DNA from: Victivallales bacterium
GTDB taxonomy: Bacteria; Verrucomicrobiota; Lentisphaeria; Oligosphaerales; Oligosphaeraceae
DNA: 64,000 bases
Reading direction: 5' to 3'
Assembly: GCA_017535315.1 (NCBI GenBank)
Contig: JAFXUD010000042.1
Coordinates: forward strand, 1 to 64,000
The stretch's first letter is position 1. Each line of letters starts with the position of its first letter. The notes beneath the pieces are model-generated. The model ran no database searches. It worked only from the letters and a program-made list of their open reading frames with translations, and was not told the origin of the DNA. Made by a program: the position numbers and the translations under genes. Positions 17,217 through 25,334 of this stretch are shown in pieces.

Positions 17217-18332
17217 ATGGCAGAAAAAAAACATTTGGCGATAGCATGCGGCGGGACAGGGGGGCATTTTTACCCGACCCTGGCCATTGCGCGTGAGTTT
17301 TGTAATTTGGGCAACCGAGTCACGTTACTGGTCGCGGGCAAGCATGCACCCGAGCAGTTGGAACTTGCTGAAAAATCAGGGTTGCCAGCAGTGGAGATGC
17401 CATTTATCACAGCACCCCAGGGGATTGGTGGGCTTTTTTCCTTGCCATTTAAATTTTGGAATGGGTGGACAAAGGCGAAGGTAATATTGAAGGAAGTCGC
17501 GCCCGATGTCGTGCTGGGCATGGGGAGCTATGCCTCTTGGTTGACCTGCTGGACGGTACCGAAGAGCATTCCGCTGGTGCTGCATGAGGGCAATGCTTTC
17601 ATGGGGCGTGCGAACAGGATGCTCATCACAAGGGCGAGAGGTATTGGCCTTTCACTTCCACTACGCGACGAAGGGCAACTTAAAGGCACGCCTTCAAAAT
17701 GCTTGGGGATGCCTTTGCGCGACACGCTTATCAAGGCGGCGCTGAATCCCGTCAAGGATGAGGGCTTTTTGCCCTCTTTGGGATTGGAGAATGGCATTCC
17801 TACTATATTGGTATTTGGTGGAAGCCAGGGTGCTCGCCGCATCAACGAGCTTTTCACAGAAATGGCAGGCCTGATGGACGGTTTTGCGGGCAAGGTGCAG
17901 TTCATGCATCTTACTGGGACAGATGACAATGCAGCGTTGACGGAGGCCTATAGGGCTTCTGGCGTGAAGGCTTCCATACGTCGTGCAGATTCCTCCATTG
18001 AAAAATGCTATTTGGCTTCAGACCTGGTTATTTGCCGTGGCGGAGCTTCCAGCCTGTGCGAACTGGCTCTGTTCGAGAAGCCAGCTGTCATCATACCCCT
18101 GCCGACGGCGGCGGACGACCACCAGACGGTCAATGCGAAGTTGGCGGAGAGCGTCGGGGGCGCTATTCATTTGCCGCAGGCAACCGCGACAGCAGCGGGT
18201 CTGAAAGAGATAGTTACCAGTTTGCTGGCGGACAGCGCGAAATTCAAGGCGATGGGCGAAAGGCTCAAGGTGCTGGCGCACCCCGATGCTGCAAAGGAAA
18301 TGGCGGCTTTCATCGCGGAACTGGCAGATTAG
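17217..18332 (+). CDS. murG: UDP-GlcNAc:undecaprenyl-PP-MurNAc-pentapeptide transferase
   Basis: This 371-residue GT-B glycosyltransferase makes lipid II at the inner face of the membrane. It shows the N-terminal glycine-rich CGGTGGHFYP (about 10-19), the linker-region FGGSQGARRIN near 200, and the donor-site block RGGASSLCELALFEKPA with PTAADDHQTVNA near 275-310. The length is typical. ATG 17217 has GAGGA just upstream; an in-frame start further up runs through the terminator and inverted repeat and is less likely. It stands apart from the usual mur/fts cluster. Confidence 0.93.
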   Translation: MAEKKHLAIACGGTGGHFYPTLAIAREFCNLGNRVTLLVAGKHAPEQLELAEKSGLPAVEMPFITAPQGIGGLFSLPFKFWNGWTKAKVILKEVAPDVVLGMGSYASWLTCWTVPKSIPLVLHEGNAFMGRANRMLITRARGIGLSLPLRDEGQLKGTPSKCLGMPLRDTLIKAALNPVKDEGFLPSLGLENGIPTILVFGGSQGARRINELFTEMAGLMDGFAGKVQFMHLTGTDDNAALTEAYRASGVKASIRRADSSIEKCYLASDLVICRGGASSLCELALFEKPAVIIPLPTAADDHQTVNAKLAESVGGAIHLPQATATAAGLKEIVTSLLADSAKFKAMGERLKVLAHPDAAKEMAAFIAELAD

Positions 18333-18356
18333 TGGCTAGTGGATAATGGTCAAGCA

Positions 18357-18450
18357 CCATAGGCGCGAAGGAAGCCACGGGCGAGGCAATACCACCCTCT
18401 TTTTGGGGCCGTGCCGCGTAGCGCAGCGAAGCTGCACGGCGCAGAAAACC
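18357..18450. repeat. REP-like repeat, family B copy 1
   Basis: The hairpin GCCGTGCCGCGTAGC...GCTGCACGGCGC (18408-18443) is the same design as the GCCTTGCCGCATAGCG...CGGCAAGGCGCA stems at 23.5 and 38.7 kb. The second hairpin of the family is degenerate here. It lies between murG and thrC. Confidence 0.65.
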
Positions 18451-18465
18451 AAGCGACAATCAATA

Positions 18466-18556
18466 GAGGTTTTTTCAAAACTAGCGCGAAATGCGCGTTG
18501 ACATGAACACATTGGCGTTGGCAACGCGCATTTCGCGCTAGTTTTGAAAATACCTC
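18466..18556. repeat. 35-bp near-perfect inverted repeat before thrC
   Basis: Arms 18466-18500 and 18522-18556 are reverse complements with one mismatch, around a 21-nt loop. The stem includes CTAGCGCGAAATGCGCGTT. It ends 21 bp before the thrC ATG, close to its ribosome binding site. The transcript would form a very stable hairpin in the leader. Confidence 0.9.
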
Positions 18557-18577
18557 AATAAATTACAGGAACATTAG

Positions 18578-19966
18578 ATGGAAAAACCTTTGTATATCAG
18601 CACCCGTGGCGGTGTTTCACCCGTTGATTTCAATGCAGCCGTGATGATGGGGCTGGCGGATGATGGTGGCCTGCTAATCCCTGCCGAGATTCCTGACGTC
18701 ACCTCGAAGCTGTCTGCATGGCGCAAACTCTCTTACCCAGAGCTTGCATTTGAGGTGCTTCACTGCTTTATCGGCGATGCCGTGCCGTCAAACGACTTGA
18801 AAAATCTGGTGAAGAGGAGCTACAGCACCTTTTCTGTCCCAGAGGTGGTTCCCGTCAAAGCCGTCGGAACGGTTTACATCTGCGAACTATTCCATGGACC
18901 GACGCTGGCATTCAAGGACATTGCCCTCCAGTTTTTGGGTAACATGTTTGAGTATCTTCTGGCCTGCACAAAGGGTAAATTGAATATCATCGGAGCAACC
19001 AGCGGTGATACGGGAAGTGCAGCCATCCATGGTGTGCGAGGTAAGGCGGGGATCGACATTTTCATCATGTTTCCCGAGGGACGCGTCTCCCCCTTGCAGG
19101 AACGGCAGATGACGAGCGTCCCTGACGCCAATGTCCACTGTATCGCCATCAACGGTACCTTTGACGATGGACAGCGGGTGCTTAAGGAGCTCTTCAATGA
19201 TATGGCATTTAAGAGGGACTACCACCTGGGGGCTGTGAACTCCGTCAACTGGGCTCGCGTGCTGGCGCAGATAGTTTATTATTTCTGGAGTGCATTCCGC
19301 GTGACGGAGGAGACAGGCTCTTCTGCAGTGCAGGTTTCTGTGCCGACTGGCAATTTTGGGGACATTTTTGCGGGATATATGGCGAAACGGATGGGTGCCC
19401 CCATCTCGCGCCTTATTCTGGCGACCAACGAGAACGATATTTTGAGCCGTTTCTTCAACACGGGTGAGTATAGCCTTGGCAAGGTTGTCCCGACGTTGAG
19501 CCCAAGCATGGACATACAGGTCGCCAGCAATTTTGAGCGTTACCTTTATTATCGTCTAGGGCAGGACACCGTAAAAGTGAGGGCGACAATGGACGAGTTT
19601 GCCAAATGCAAACGGATTGTCGTGCCAGGAAAAGACGGTGAGTTTGCTGCTGGACGGGGTGATACGGCCACGACAATTGACACGATTCAGCGGTATTATC
19701 GCCAGCATGGCTACCTGCTTGACCCACATACCGCTGTGGGAGTGGCGGTTGCCGAGCAGAACGCCTGCGAGGGGATTCCGACGGTTTGCCTTGCCACTGC
19801 CCATCCCGCCAAGTTTGCGGCGACCATTGAGAAGGCTTTGGAGCCTGGGTTGGCTGTCCATCCCACCTTGGAGGCTCTTAAGACGCTGCCGACGCGCAAG
19901 GTTCTGCTTGACCCCTTGAAGGAGGTTGTCAAGGGATATGTGGCTGAGACGCTTGCAGGAAAGTGA
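18578..19966 (+). CDS. thrC: Threonine synthase
   Basis: This 462-residue pyridoxal-phosphate enzyme converts O-phosphohomoserine to threonine. The PLP lysine lies in GPTLAFKDIALQF (about Lys113), and the phosphate-binding block GATSGDTGSAA is near residue 140. The length and the N-terminal TRGG motif match the E. coli/yeast-type long form. It carries no neighbouring homoserine genes. Its leader holds a long hairpin, so hairpin-dependent control is possible. Confidence 0.95.
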   Translation: MEKPLYISTRGGVSPVDFNAAVMMGLADDGGLLIPAEIPDVTSKLSAWRKLSYPELAFEVLHCFIGDAVPSNDLKNLVKRSYSTFSVPEVVPVKAVGTVYICELFHGPTLAFKDIALQFLGNMFEYLLACTKGKLNIIGATSGDTGSAAIHGVRGKAGIDIFIMFPEGRVSPLQERQMTSVPDANVHCIAINGTFDDGQRVLKELFNDMAFKRDYHLGAVNSVNWARVLAQIVYYFWSAFRVTEETGSSAVQVSVPTGNFGDIFAGYMAKRMGAPISRLILATNENDILSRFFNTGEYSLGKVVPTLSPSMDIQVASNFERYLYYRLGQDTVKVRATMDEFAKCKRIVVPGKDGEFAAGRGDTATTIDTIQRYYRQHGYLLDPHTAVGVAVAEQNACEGIPTVCLATAHPAKFAATIEKALEPGLAVHPTLEALKTLPTRKVLLDPLKEVVKGYVAETLAGK

Positions 19967-20065
19967 TGAGGTATTACGATGGTATTTTTGCTTTTCGTAA
20001 AAAGATTGTAAAAAGAGTTTGCAGAGTTGCCAAAGTGGCTATAGATTATAAAGGTGCTCCCTAGG

Positions 20066-20092
20066 GCATCAAGACTATCTAGTCAATCTAGA
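20066..20092. repeat. CTAG-rich 9-bp repeat, family D copy 3
   Basis: CAAGACTATCTAGTCAATCT-type sequence carries two CTAG motifs 9 bp apart. It lies between thrC and the tRNA gene, next to the tRNA terminator. Confidence 0.55.
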
Positions 20093-20119
20093 AAAAAACC
20101 GCAACGTTCGTTGCGGTTT
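20092..20119 (-). terminator. Terminator of tRNA-Arg
   Basis: On the minus strand an 11-bp stem (AAACCGCAACG / CGTTGCGGTTT) with a 2-nt centre is followed by a run of T. It lies 8 bp past the tRNA 3' end. Confidence 0.8.
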
Positions 20120-20127
20120 GAAGAAAG

Positions 20128-20204
20128 TGGCGGTCCGGGGGCGACTCGAACGCCCGACCTACGGCTTAGAAGGCAGTTGCTCTGTCCAGCTGAGCTACCG
20201 GACC
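20128..20204 (-). tRNA. tRNA-Arg (anticodon TCT), CCA encoded
   Basis: The 77-nt cloverleaf has a perfect acceptor stem GGTCCGG/CCGGACC, D stem GCTC/GAGC, anticodon loop CTTCTAA, five-base variable loop AGGTC and T stem GGGCG/CGCCC with loop TTCGAGT. The 3' CCA is in the gene. The anticodon stem ACTGC/GCCGT contains one T29-C41 mismatch. It reads AGA and probably AGG codons. Confidence 0.93.
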
Positions 20205-20217
20205 TCGTCTAACATTT

Positions 20218-20245
20218 AATATAATGCAATATGCCGATTTTGCAA
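20218..20245 (-). promoter_or_regulatory. Promoter of tRNA-Arg
   Basis: On the minus strand TTGCAA, a 16-bp spacer and TATATT lie 14 bp before the tRNA 5' end, a normal distance for a short leader. Confidence 0.55.
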
Positions 20246-20288
20246 TGGAAATCAAAGCAAAAGTGGCGATGGTTTGAGAGGCTGATAG

Positions 20289-21236
20289 ATGAAATTGCTA
20301 TTGTTGATTATATTAGGGTGTGTGTTATGCCATGCGCAGAACAAGAGCCAGGGGGATTTTCCTGCATTGGAAGAATATGAAAAGCGCAGCGCAGTCTTGA
20401 AGATTCGCGAGATGCTTTTGAATGAAACGGATTCAAAGGAGAAGCGAGACAAAAACGTCCAGAAAATCGAGGCTTCTTTCTATACGGCGCAGCGCATGGC
20501 GGATTCGGATGCCCAGCTTGCAGAATATATCAGAATTCGGCATGCCGTTCAAGATGTCCTGGAAGATATGAAGGATTCGACAGGACGGCAAGTGGAGTTG
20601 TCTGGCCTGATAGACAAGGCGATGGCCGCTGGTGGTTTGCTGCCCCAGGTTTCGGATTATTTGGTTGAGGCGCGAACTCAGTTGCGGGGCATGGGGATAG
20701 CACAGGACAATTTGTCAAAGCGGATGCAGGGATTGCTTGGTCGCATTAAGGTTTCCATTCAGAATGTCCCGCCGCCACGTCTTTTTACCAGCCGCACTGG
20801 GATTGAGTTTCAGCTTATTCCAGCGGGCAAGAATGCCTTTTATGTCAGTTCCAAGCCCATTAGCGAAGGGAATGTCACGTTGGACGAAGCATATTTCTAT
20901 GCAAGGGATTTTAGCCAGCGGGAAAAAGCCGTTTACAAGTTGCCGACGATGGCGGAGATGAAGTTGATGAACCAGGCGGGATTCAAGCCGATATGCGCAA
21001 TATGGTCCATCCAGCCATGGGGGACGGAGGATGCGGATGTTGTGCGGATGACCGACCGCTTCGGCGTCAAGATGTACTGGATATGGGATCCAGCGTGCAA
21101 ACTGGGGCGTCAACCTACATTTGGTGAGCTAAAGTTCGCAAAATATCCAGCCCTTGGCTACTATCTGGTGACAAGCGCCAGGACGGGTTGGCAGAACCGT
21201 TGGGATAAAATTGTCGCTGAGATGGCAAAGCAATAG
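20289..21236 (+). CDS. Exported protein with divergent FGE/SUMF1-like domain
   Basis: This 315-residue protein has a signal peptide ending near HA-QNK (about 16). A helical stretch of about 130 residues follows, then a region from about 170 that recalls the formylglycine-generating-enzyme-like (SUMF1) fold: FQLIPAGKNAFYV, a TLDEAYFYARDF helix, YKLPTMAEMKLM, and later WSIQPW. The catalytic cysteines of true FGE are not apparent, so a structural or binding role is likelier. It is 8 bp from the next exported protein gene, suggesting cotranscription. Confidence 0.55.
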   Translation: MKLLLLIILGCVLCHAQNKSQGDFPALEEYEKRSAVLKIREMLLNETDSKEKRDKNVQKIEASFYTAQRMADSDAQLAEYIRIRHAVQDVLEDMKDSTGRQVELSGLIDKAMAAGGLLPQVSDYLVEARTQLRGMGIAQDNLSKRMQGLLGRIKVSIQNVPPPRLFTSRTGIEFQLIPAGKNAFYVSSKPISEGNVTLDEAYFYARDFSQREKAVYKLPTMAEMKLMNQAGFKPICAIWSIQPWGTEDADVVRMTDRFGVKMYWIWDPACKLGRQPTFGELKFAKYPALGYYLVTSARTGWQNRWDKIVAEMAKQ

Positions 21237-21244
21237 GCGGGAAT

Positions 21245-22201
21245 ATGATGAGAAGAATACTGGGTGTTTTGATGGCGATAGCAGCGTTCACAACTCTGTT
21301 GAACGCGCAGACGAAGGAACCCAGACGCGGCAAATACCTGCGTACTGAGATTCGTAAGACCGATCGTAAGGAGGATTTTGCTTTCACATTGGTGGAAAGC
21401 AGTGCTTCTCTGCCGTGCTTTTCCTTTCGGTACAAGACCATCTTGACGCACCATGAGGTACGCATTTATGAGATGCTTATGGAGGTGGTCAGGGAGAACG
21501 CAGGAAACCCATCTGAACGCACGCTTGTTGATTACATCCTAGTGCCAGATCAGGTGTTTGAAGGGGAAAAATCCACGCGCGAGGAAGTGGTTGACGGGGG
21601 TCCCATGGTTAATAAGAAAATCTCGTTTGACAATAAGACTGTGAACACAGATGCGAAGGGTTTCTATTTTGACAGCCGTCAGGAGATAGTCACGAAGTTT
21701 GATGATCTGAGGGTAAAGGAGGTGCGTGTTGTCGCAGGGTGCGATGAATTGGGCGTCAAGAATCTGACCATCACTCGGAACATGATTCGTCGTGAAGTGG
21801 CAAAACTCCCAGGCGTGGTGGTTGAAGAGACCCCTGATCTGCTGGATGCATTCGGCTTGGATTTCCATCAGCCGAAGCAGTCTTCGCCTGATGGAGTGAG
21901 CATCAAGGTCACAGCGCCTGCGCAGGCGAAGGCAGGAGATATAGTCTCCATCACGGTTGAGGTGTCCAACGCGGGACCGAAGCCAGTCGGAAATCTGCTT
22001 GCGCGCAGTTTTTCCGCAGAGGGAGCCATCAGTGACAAGATGTTCTATTTTGGAAACATACAGCCTGGCAAAAAGGTTTCCTTCATGCGACTTGTCACGT
22101 TGCCTGAACGAGCCGGTACCATCTTCTATGCGCTAGGCTTTTGGAGTGTGCTCGGCCCTGCGCCGAAGCTGGAGCAACAGTTGTCGATTATCACAGAATG
22201 A
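21245..22201 (+). CDS. Exported protein with C-terminal Ig/CARDB-like domain, unknown
   Basis: This 318-residue protein has a signal peptide (MMRRILGVLMAIAAFTTLLNA). The middle part is mixed alpha/beta and unrecognised. Residues about 215-318 look like an immunoglobulin-type CARDB module: VKAGDIVSITVEVSNAG-like wording, a Gly/Pro hinge and FGNIQPGKKV. Such modules mediate binding outside the cell. It is probably the second gene of a pair with the SUMF1-like protein; start may be the second Met (21248). Confidence 0.55.
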   Translation: MMRRILGVLMAIAAFTTLLNAQTKEPRRGKYLRTEIRKTDRKEDFAFTLVESSASLPCFSFRYKTILTHHEVRIYEMLMEVVRENAGNPSERTLVDYILVPDQVFEGEKSTREEVVDGGPMVNKKISFDNKTVNTDAKGFYFDSRQEIVTKFDDLRVKEVRVVAGCDELGVKNLTITRNMIRREVAKLPGVVVEETPDLLDAFGLDFHQPKQSSPDGVSIKVTAPAQAKAGDIVSITVEVSNAGPKPVGNLLARSFSAEGAISDKMFYFGNIQPGKKVSFMRLVTLPERAGTIFYALGFWSVLGPAPKLEQQLSIITE

Positions 22202-22300
22202 TGATTTTGGTCAGACGAGATCATTGTATTGAGTTTATAGAACGCATAAGAAGGCTTGAAGGCCTGATTAATAGTATATTAAATCCAAAAGGAGACACGA

Positions 22301-23341
22301 ATGAGCAGCAGTTCTTCGAGCGGCGGCACCGTAAAGGTCGCTGTAGTTGGGGCTGGCGGCATTGCGAGAAGCGTGCATCTGCCTTCTTTGAGCGAAATGG
22401 AAGACGTCCAGCTGGTCGCCATCTGCGACCTTATTCCAGAGCGCGCTAAGGAACAGGCGGAGAAATGGGGCATCCCCAAGACATACACGCTGATGCGCGA
22501 TATGTTTGCCAACGAGGAGATTGACGCCGTGTATTGCCTGGTTGAGCCAGGCAGTATGTTCCACGTCGCCAGTCTTGCAATCGAACATGGATACCACACC
22601 TTTATGGAGAAACCCCCGGGCATCACCGCCTATCAGGCGGATTCCCTGGCACGCAAGGCAGACAAAACAGGGAAAAACGTGATGGTCGCGTTCAATCGCC
22701 GTTTTATTCCCGTCGTGCGGAAGACGAAGGAGATAGTCAAGGCCTCCACGGACAAGATTACCCAGGTCGAAGGCTGTTTCTTCAAATTTGGCGACGCCGC
22801 ATTTGACAAGGGATCCCTTCCCTCCTTTGTTTCGGATACGATTCATTCTGTCGATTTGATGCGTTATCTTTCTGACGGCAATGAGGCGGTCAAGGCCGCG
22901 ATGGTGGTCAACCGCTATGACAGTGAGGTTGATAATGCCTGGAACGGTATCTGCGTCTTCGACAATGGTGCAACTGGCATCATCAAGGCAAACTACCGTG
23001 TCGGTGGTCGTGTCCACCAGTTCCAGATGCACGGCGTTGGCGTGAGCGCCTTCATCGACCTGGGCATGGGTGCGCAGATTGACGTGAAGAGCCGCATTCT
23101 CACGCATACGGGTGCCATCAGCTACTCCTTGGCCGCCACGGGGGCTGCTAAGGAGGAGAGCGTTGTTCTGGATGGGCGCGAGTTGGCAGGTAGCGACAAG
23201 TTCTTCAAGTTCTATGGCTACTATTTTGAGGACAGGCATTTCATCGACTGCATCAAGTCGGGCGAAACTCCTGAAACCTGCATCCAGGATGCCCGCTTGA
23301 GCGTGCATCTTGTAGAGAAGTTCCTCGCCAGCCAGTTCTAA
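22301..23341 (+). CDS. Gfo/Idh/MocA family oxidoreductase
   Basis: This 346-residue NAD(P)-dependent sugar or cyclitol dehydrogenase has the Rossmann start VAVVGAGGIARSVHLP (about 8-23), an acidic residue CD after beta-2 (about 46) and the EKPPG block near 105 with the family lysine. The C-terminal alpha/beta half follows. AAAAGGAGA precedes the ATG. Families of this type act on glucose, inositol, rhamnose-like or uronic derivatives; substrate cannot be read from sequence. The TIM-barrel isomerase-like gene downstream suggests a two-step sugar conversion. Confidence 0.88.
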   Translation: MSSSSSSGGTVKVAVVGAGGIARSVHLPSLSEMEDVQLVAICDLIPERAKEQAEKWGIPKTYTLMRDMFANEEIDAVYCLVEPGSMFHVASLAIEHGYHTFMEKPPGITAYQADSLARKADKTGKNVMVAFNRRFIPVVRKTKEIVKASTDKITQVEGCFFKFGDAAFDKGSLPSFVSDTIHSVDLMRYLSDGNEAVKAAMVVNRYDSEVDNAWNGICVFDNGATGIIKANYRVGGRVHQFQMHGVGVSAFIDLGMGAQIDVKSRILTHTGAISYSLAATGAAKEESVVLDGRELAGSDKFFKFYGYYFEDRHFIDCIKSGETPETCIQDARLSVHLVEKFLASQF

Positions 23342-23389
23342 AAAAGGGAATTATTTACTTTAGTTGCCGAACAGACTTCACCAACAGAG

Positions 23390-23550
23390 AAGAGCCGCGT
23401 AAGCGACGGCAGGAGCATAGCCGTGGGTGGAGCGAAGCCGCGACAGCGGCGAAGTGCAACCCACGGTCAGATGCCCCCCAAAGTCCCCGTGCGCCTTGCC
23501 GCATAGCGTAGCGAAGCGGCAAGGCGCATCCTGGCCATCGACCAGTGAGG
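23390..23550. repeat. REP-like repeat, family B copy 2
   Basis: Two hairpins lie in a row: CCGTGGGTGGAGCGAAGC...CAACCCACGG (23421-23466) and TGCGCCTTGCCGC...GCGGCAAGGCGCA (23490-23528). They are preceded by GAGCCGCG...GGAGCATAG, conserved at 38.6 kb. They fill most of the 375-bp gap between two sugar-metabolism genes. Confidence 0.85.
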
Positions 23551-23637
23551 GACAATGTCATCAGGAAACTCAAGTATATACTTTCCCTAAAAAAGACGCG
23601 ATTCCAAAAATGTAACAGGTGTATCTGCATCTGGAGA

Positions 23638-23680
23638 ATAATCCTCGTTTCCGCGAATTATTCGCGGAAACGAGGATTAT
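23638..23680. repeat. 20-bp perfect hairpin
   Basis: ATAATCCTCGTTTCCGCGAA and its exact complement surround a TTA loop. There is no T run after it, so a simple terminator is unlikely. It lies 38 bp before the ATG at 23718 and may fold in the leader or bind a dimeric protein. Confidence 0.85.
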
Positions 23681-23717
23681 GTTCTAGGGTTTTGCAATTC
23701 CATCAAAAGGAAAAAAC

Positions 23718-24539
23718 ATGAAAATCGGAACGATGAGTTCATTGAATCCCAACAAACTGGATTGTCTCTTCGACAGAATCCAGGGCTTGGGATTACATCA
23801 GACACAATTGACGGGCTGGGATGTTAGCCTGTTTACAGACGAGAACGCGGAAAGGGTAATTGAGCAGAGCAAAAGGACGGATGTGCGCGTCTGCGCCTTC
23901 TGGGCAGGTTACTGTGCCCCCCGTGAATGGAATTTCACGGGTGGCCCCATTACCTTAGGACTGGTTCCGAAACAATATCGCCAGCAGCGCATCGGTGAAC
24001 TGAAGAAGGGTGCCGATTTTGCAAAGAAGATTGGTGCCCCTGCCATTATTACCCACTGCGGTTTCATCCCTGAGAATATGACGGATCCCGAGTATGCGCC
24101 TGTTCGTGACGCCATCGCGGAGGTTGCGCTATACTGCAAATCGCTGGGGCTTGGTTTCTGGTTTGAGACTGGGCAGGAGACGCCAGTTGTCCTACTGCGT
24201 GTCATCGAGGAGATTGCCAGCGGCAACATGGGCATCAACCTGGATCCCGCCAACCTGATTCTCTACGGCAAGGGCAATCCCGTTGATGCTGTGGCGGTCT
24301 TTGGCAAATATGTCCGCAATATGCACGTCAAGGACGGCTTGCCGCCCACGGATGGCATGAAGCTGGGGCGCGAAGTGCAGGTGGGCAAAGGCTTTGTCAA
24401 TTTCCCGCGTCTGTTGCCTCGCCTCAAGGAGATAGGCTTCGATGGTGAGTTCATTATCGAACGCGAAATCCAAGAGAATGATGAGCAGAAGCGCGACATT
24501 CTAGAGACCGTTGCGAACTTGCAGAAGTGGTGGCAGTAA
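23718..24539 (+). CDS. Sugar phosphate isomerase/epimerase-like TIM-barrel protein
   Basis: This 273-residue protein fits the AP-endonuclease-2/xylose-isomerase-like superfamily. Probable metal ligands are in FETGQE (about Glu155), INLDPANL (about Asp178), MHVKDG (His/Asp near 200) and the terminal IIERE (about Glu252). Such proteins isomerise or epimerise sugars or break down inositol derivatives in the cytoplasm. It follows the Gfo/Idh/MocA gene in the same direction, though the repeats between them could split the transcript. AAAAGGAAAAAAC precedes the ATG. Confidence 0.85.
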   Translation: MKIGTMSSLNPNKLDCLFDRIQGLGLHQTQLTGWDVSLFTDENAERVIEQSKRTDVRVCAFWAGYCAPREWNFTGGPITLGLVPKQYRQQRIGELKKGADFAKKIGAPAIITHCGFIPENMTDPEYAPVRDAIAEVALYCKSLGLGFWFETGQETPVVLLRVIEEIASGNMGINLDPANLILYGKGNPVDAVAVFGKYVRNMHVKDGLPPTDGMKLGREVQVGKGFVNFPRLLPRLKEIGFDGEFIIEREIQENDEQKRDILETVANLQKWWQ

Positions 24540-24544
24540 CCAGG

Positions 24545-24655
24545 GACTTTGACCTTGGTACTCTGCACTTCAGTGCCGAGTACAGAACAGGTAGGTCTCC
24601 TTTCTTAGCCTCAGGACGCGGCACTGAAGCACCGCGCACAGAACAGACAGTCTTT
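24545..24655. repeat. Stem-loop repeat, family C copy 1
   Basis: GTACTCTGCACT...AGTGCCGAGTAC (24557-24582) forms a hairpin. A second one carries GCGGCACTGAAGCACCGC, and GCACAGAACAG follows. The TCTGTGC / GCACAGA words recur at 30.6, 34.5 and 47.4 kb. Confidence 0.65.
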
Positions 24656-24698
24656 TTTCCTCTGACGAACCCATAATCCCCAAAAACAGGAGGTCAAG

Positions 24699-25334
24699 AT
24701 GGCAGTGAAGGAAAGTGGCAAAAGGGAACTGGAGATTCTGCTGAACAGCGTTGAACTCTCTACATCGACGTTTGGAAATGGAGCCTGCAAGCGGATGGTC
24801 ACCGTCGAGTTGATTTGGCCGCGAATGCAGGTGGCTTCGAAGAGTTCAGTGAAATTGCTTCCCTTCACAAAGGGGATGTCTGTTCCAACTGGCTGGATAA
24901 AGCGTATCCTCTTCAAGGAGAGCGTCGAGTCCCGCTTTGGCATTGCCGTGCATGTCACGGAGACGGTCAAGGCGACCGCCGTGCGCAAGTTCTTCCGCAG
25001 CATGGCGGGCGCGATGTTCGGCATTGCAGGTGACTTTGCCGATGATGCTATGCCCAACAAGTATGCGGGCGATGCCATCTCCGCCCCATTCGATTATGTT
25101 GCGAAGGAGCTCAAGGCCGCCTATACTGCGGAAATTGTAGCCGAGGGCAGCATTGACATGCTCTCGACTGAGATAACCCCCGATATGTTTGTCGAAATTC
25201 CTCTAGGCATCACCAAGAGCATTTACAAGACCGTGGAGGGACATGGTCCCCACAACGTCTCCCACGGCAAAAAGCTCATCACTGCTGAAGGCACCGTGGT
25301 CGGAAAGGCCGTAATCCAACTGAATACGCTTTAG
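24699..25334 (+). CDS. Conserved-looking protein of unknown function
   Basis: This 211-residue protein has no signal peptide or membrane segment. It begins with a beta-rich part, has a helix around FRSMAGAMFGIAG (about 107-118) and ends in mixed alpha/beta. I recognise no family. The ribosome binding site AGGAGGT six bases before the ATG is the strongest in the window, suggesting high expression. Its TAG stop overlaps the TAA stop of the convergent GH115-like gene (25331-25334), leaving no room for a terminator. Confidence 0.6.
   Translation: MAVKESGKRELEILLNSVELSTSTFGNGACKRMVTVELIWPRMQVASKSSVKLLPFTKGMSVPTGWIKRILFKESVESRFGIAVHVTETVKATAVRKFFRSMAGAMFGIAGDFADDAMPNKYAGDAISAPFDYVAKELKAAYTAEIVAEGSIDMLSTEITPDMFVEIPLGITKSIYKTVEGHGPHNVSHGKKLITAEGTVVGKAVIQLNTL

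Noticed and set aside
20289-21236. True formylglycine-generating enzyme
   Set aside because: The fold words fit only weakly and the catalytic cysteines are not seen.
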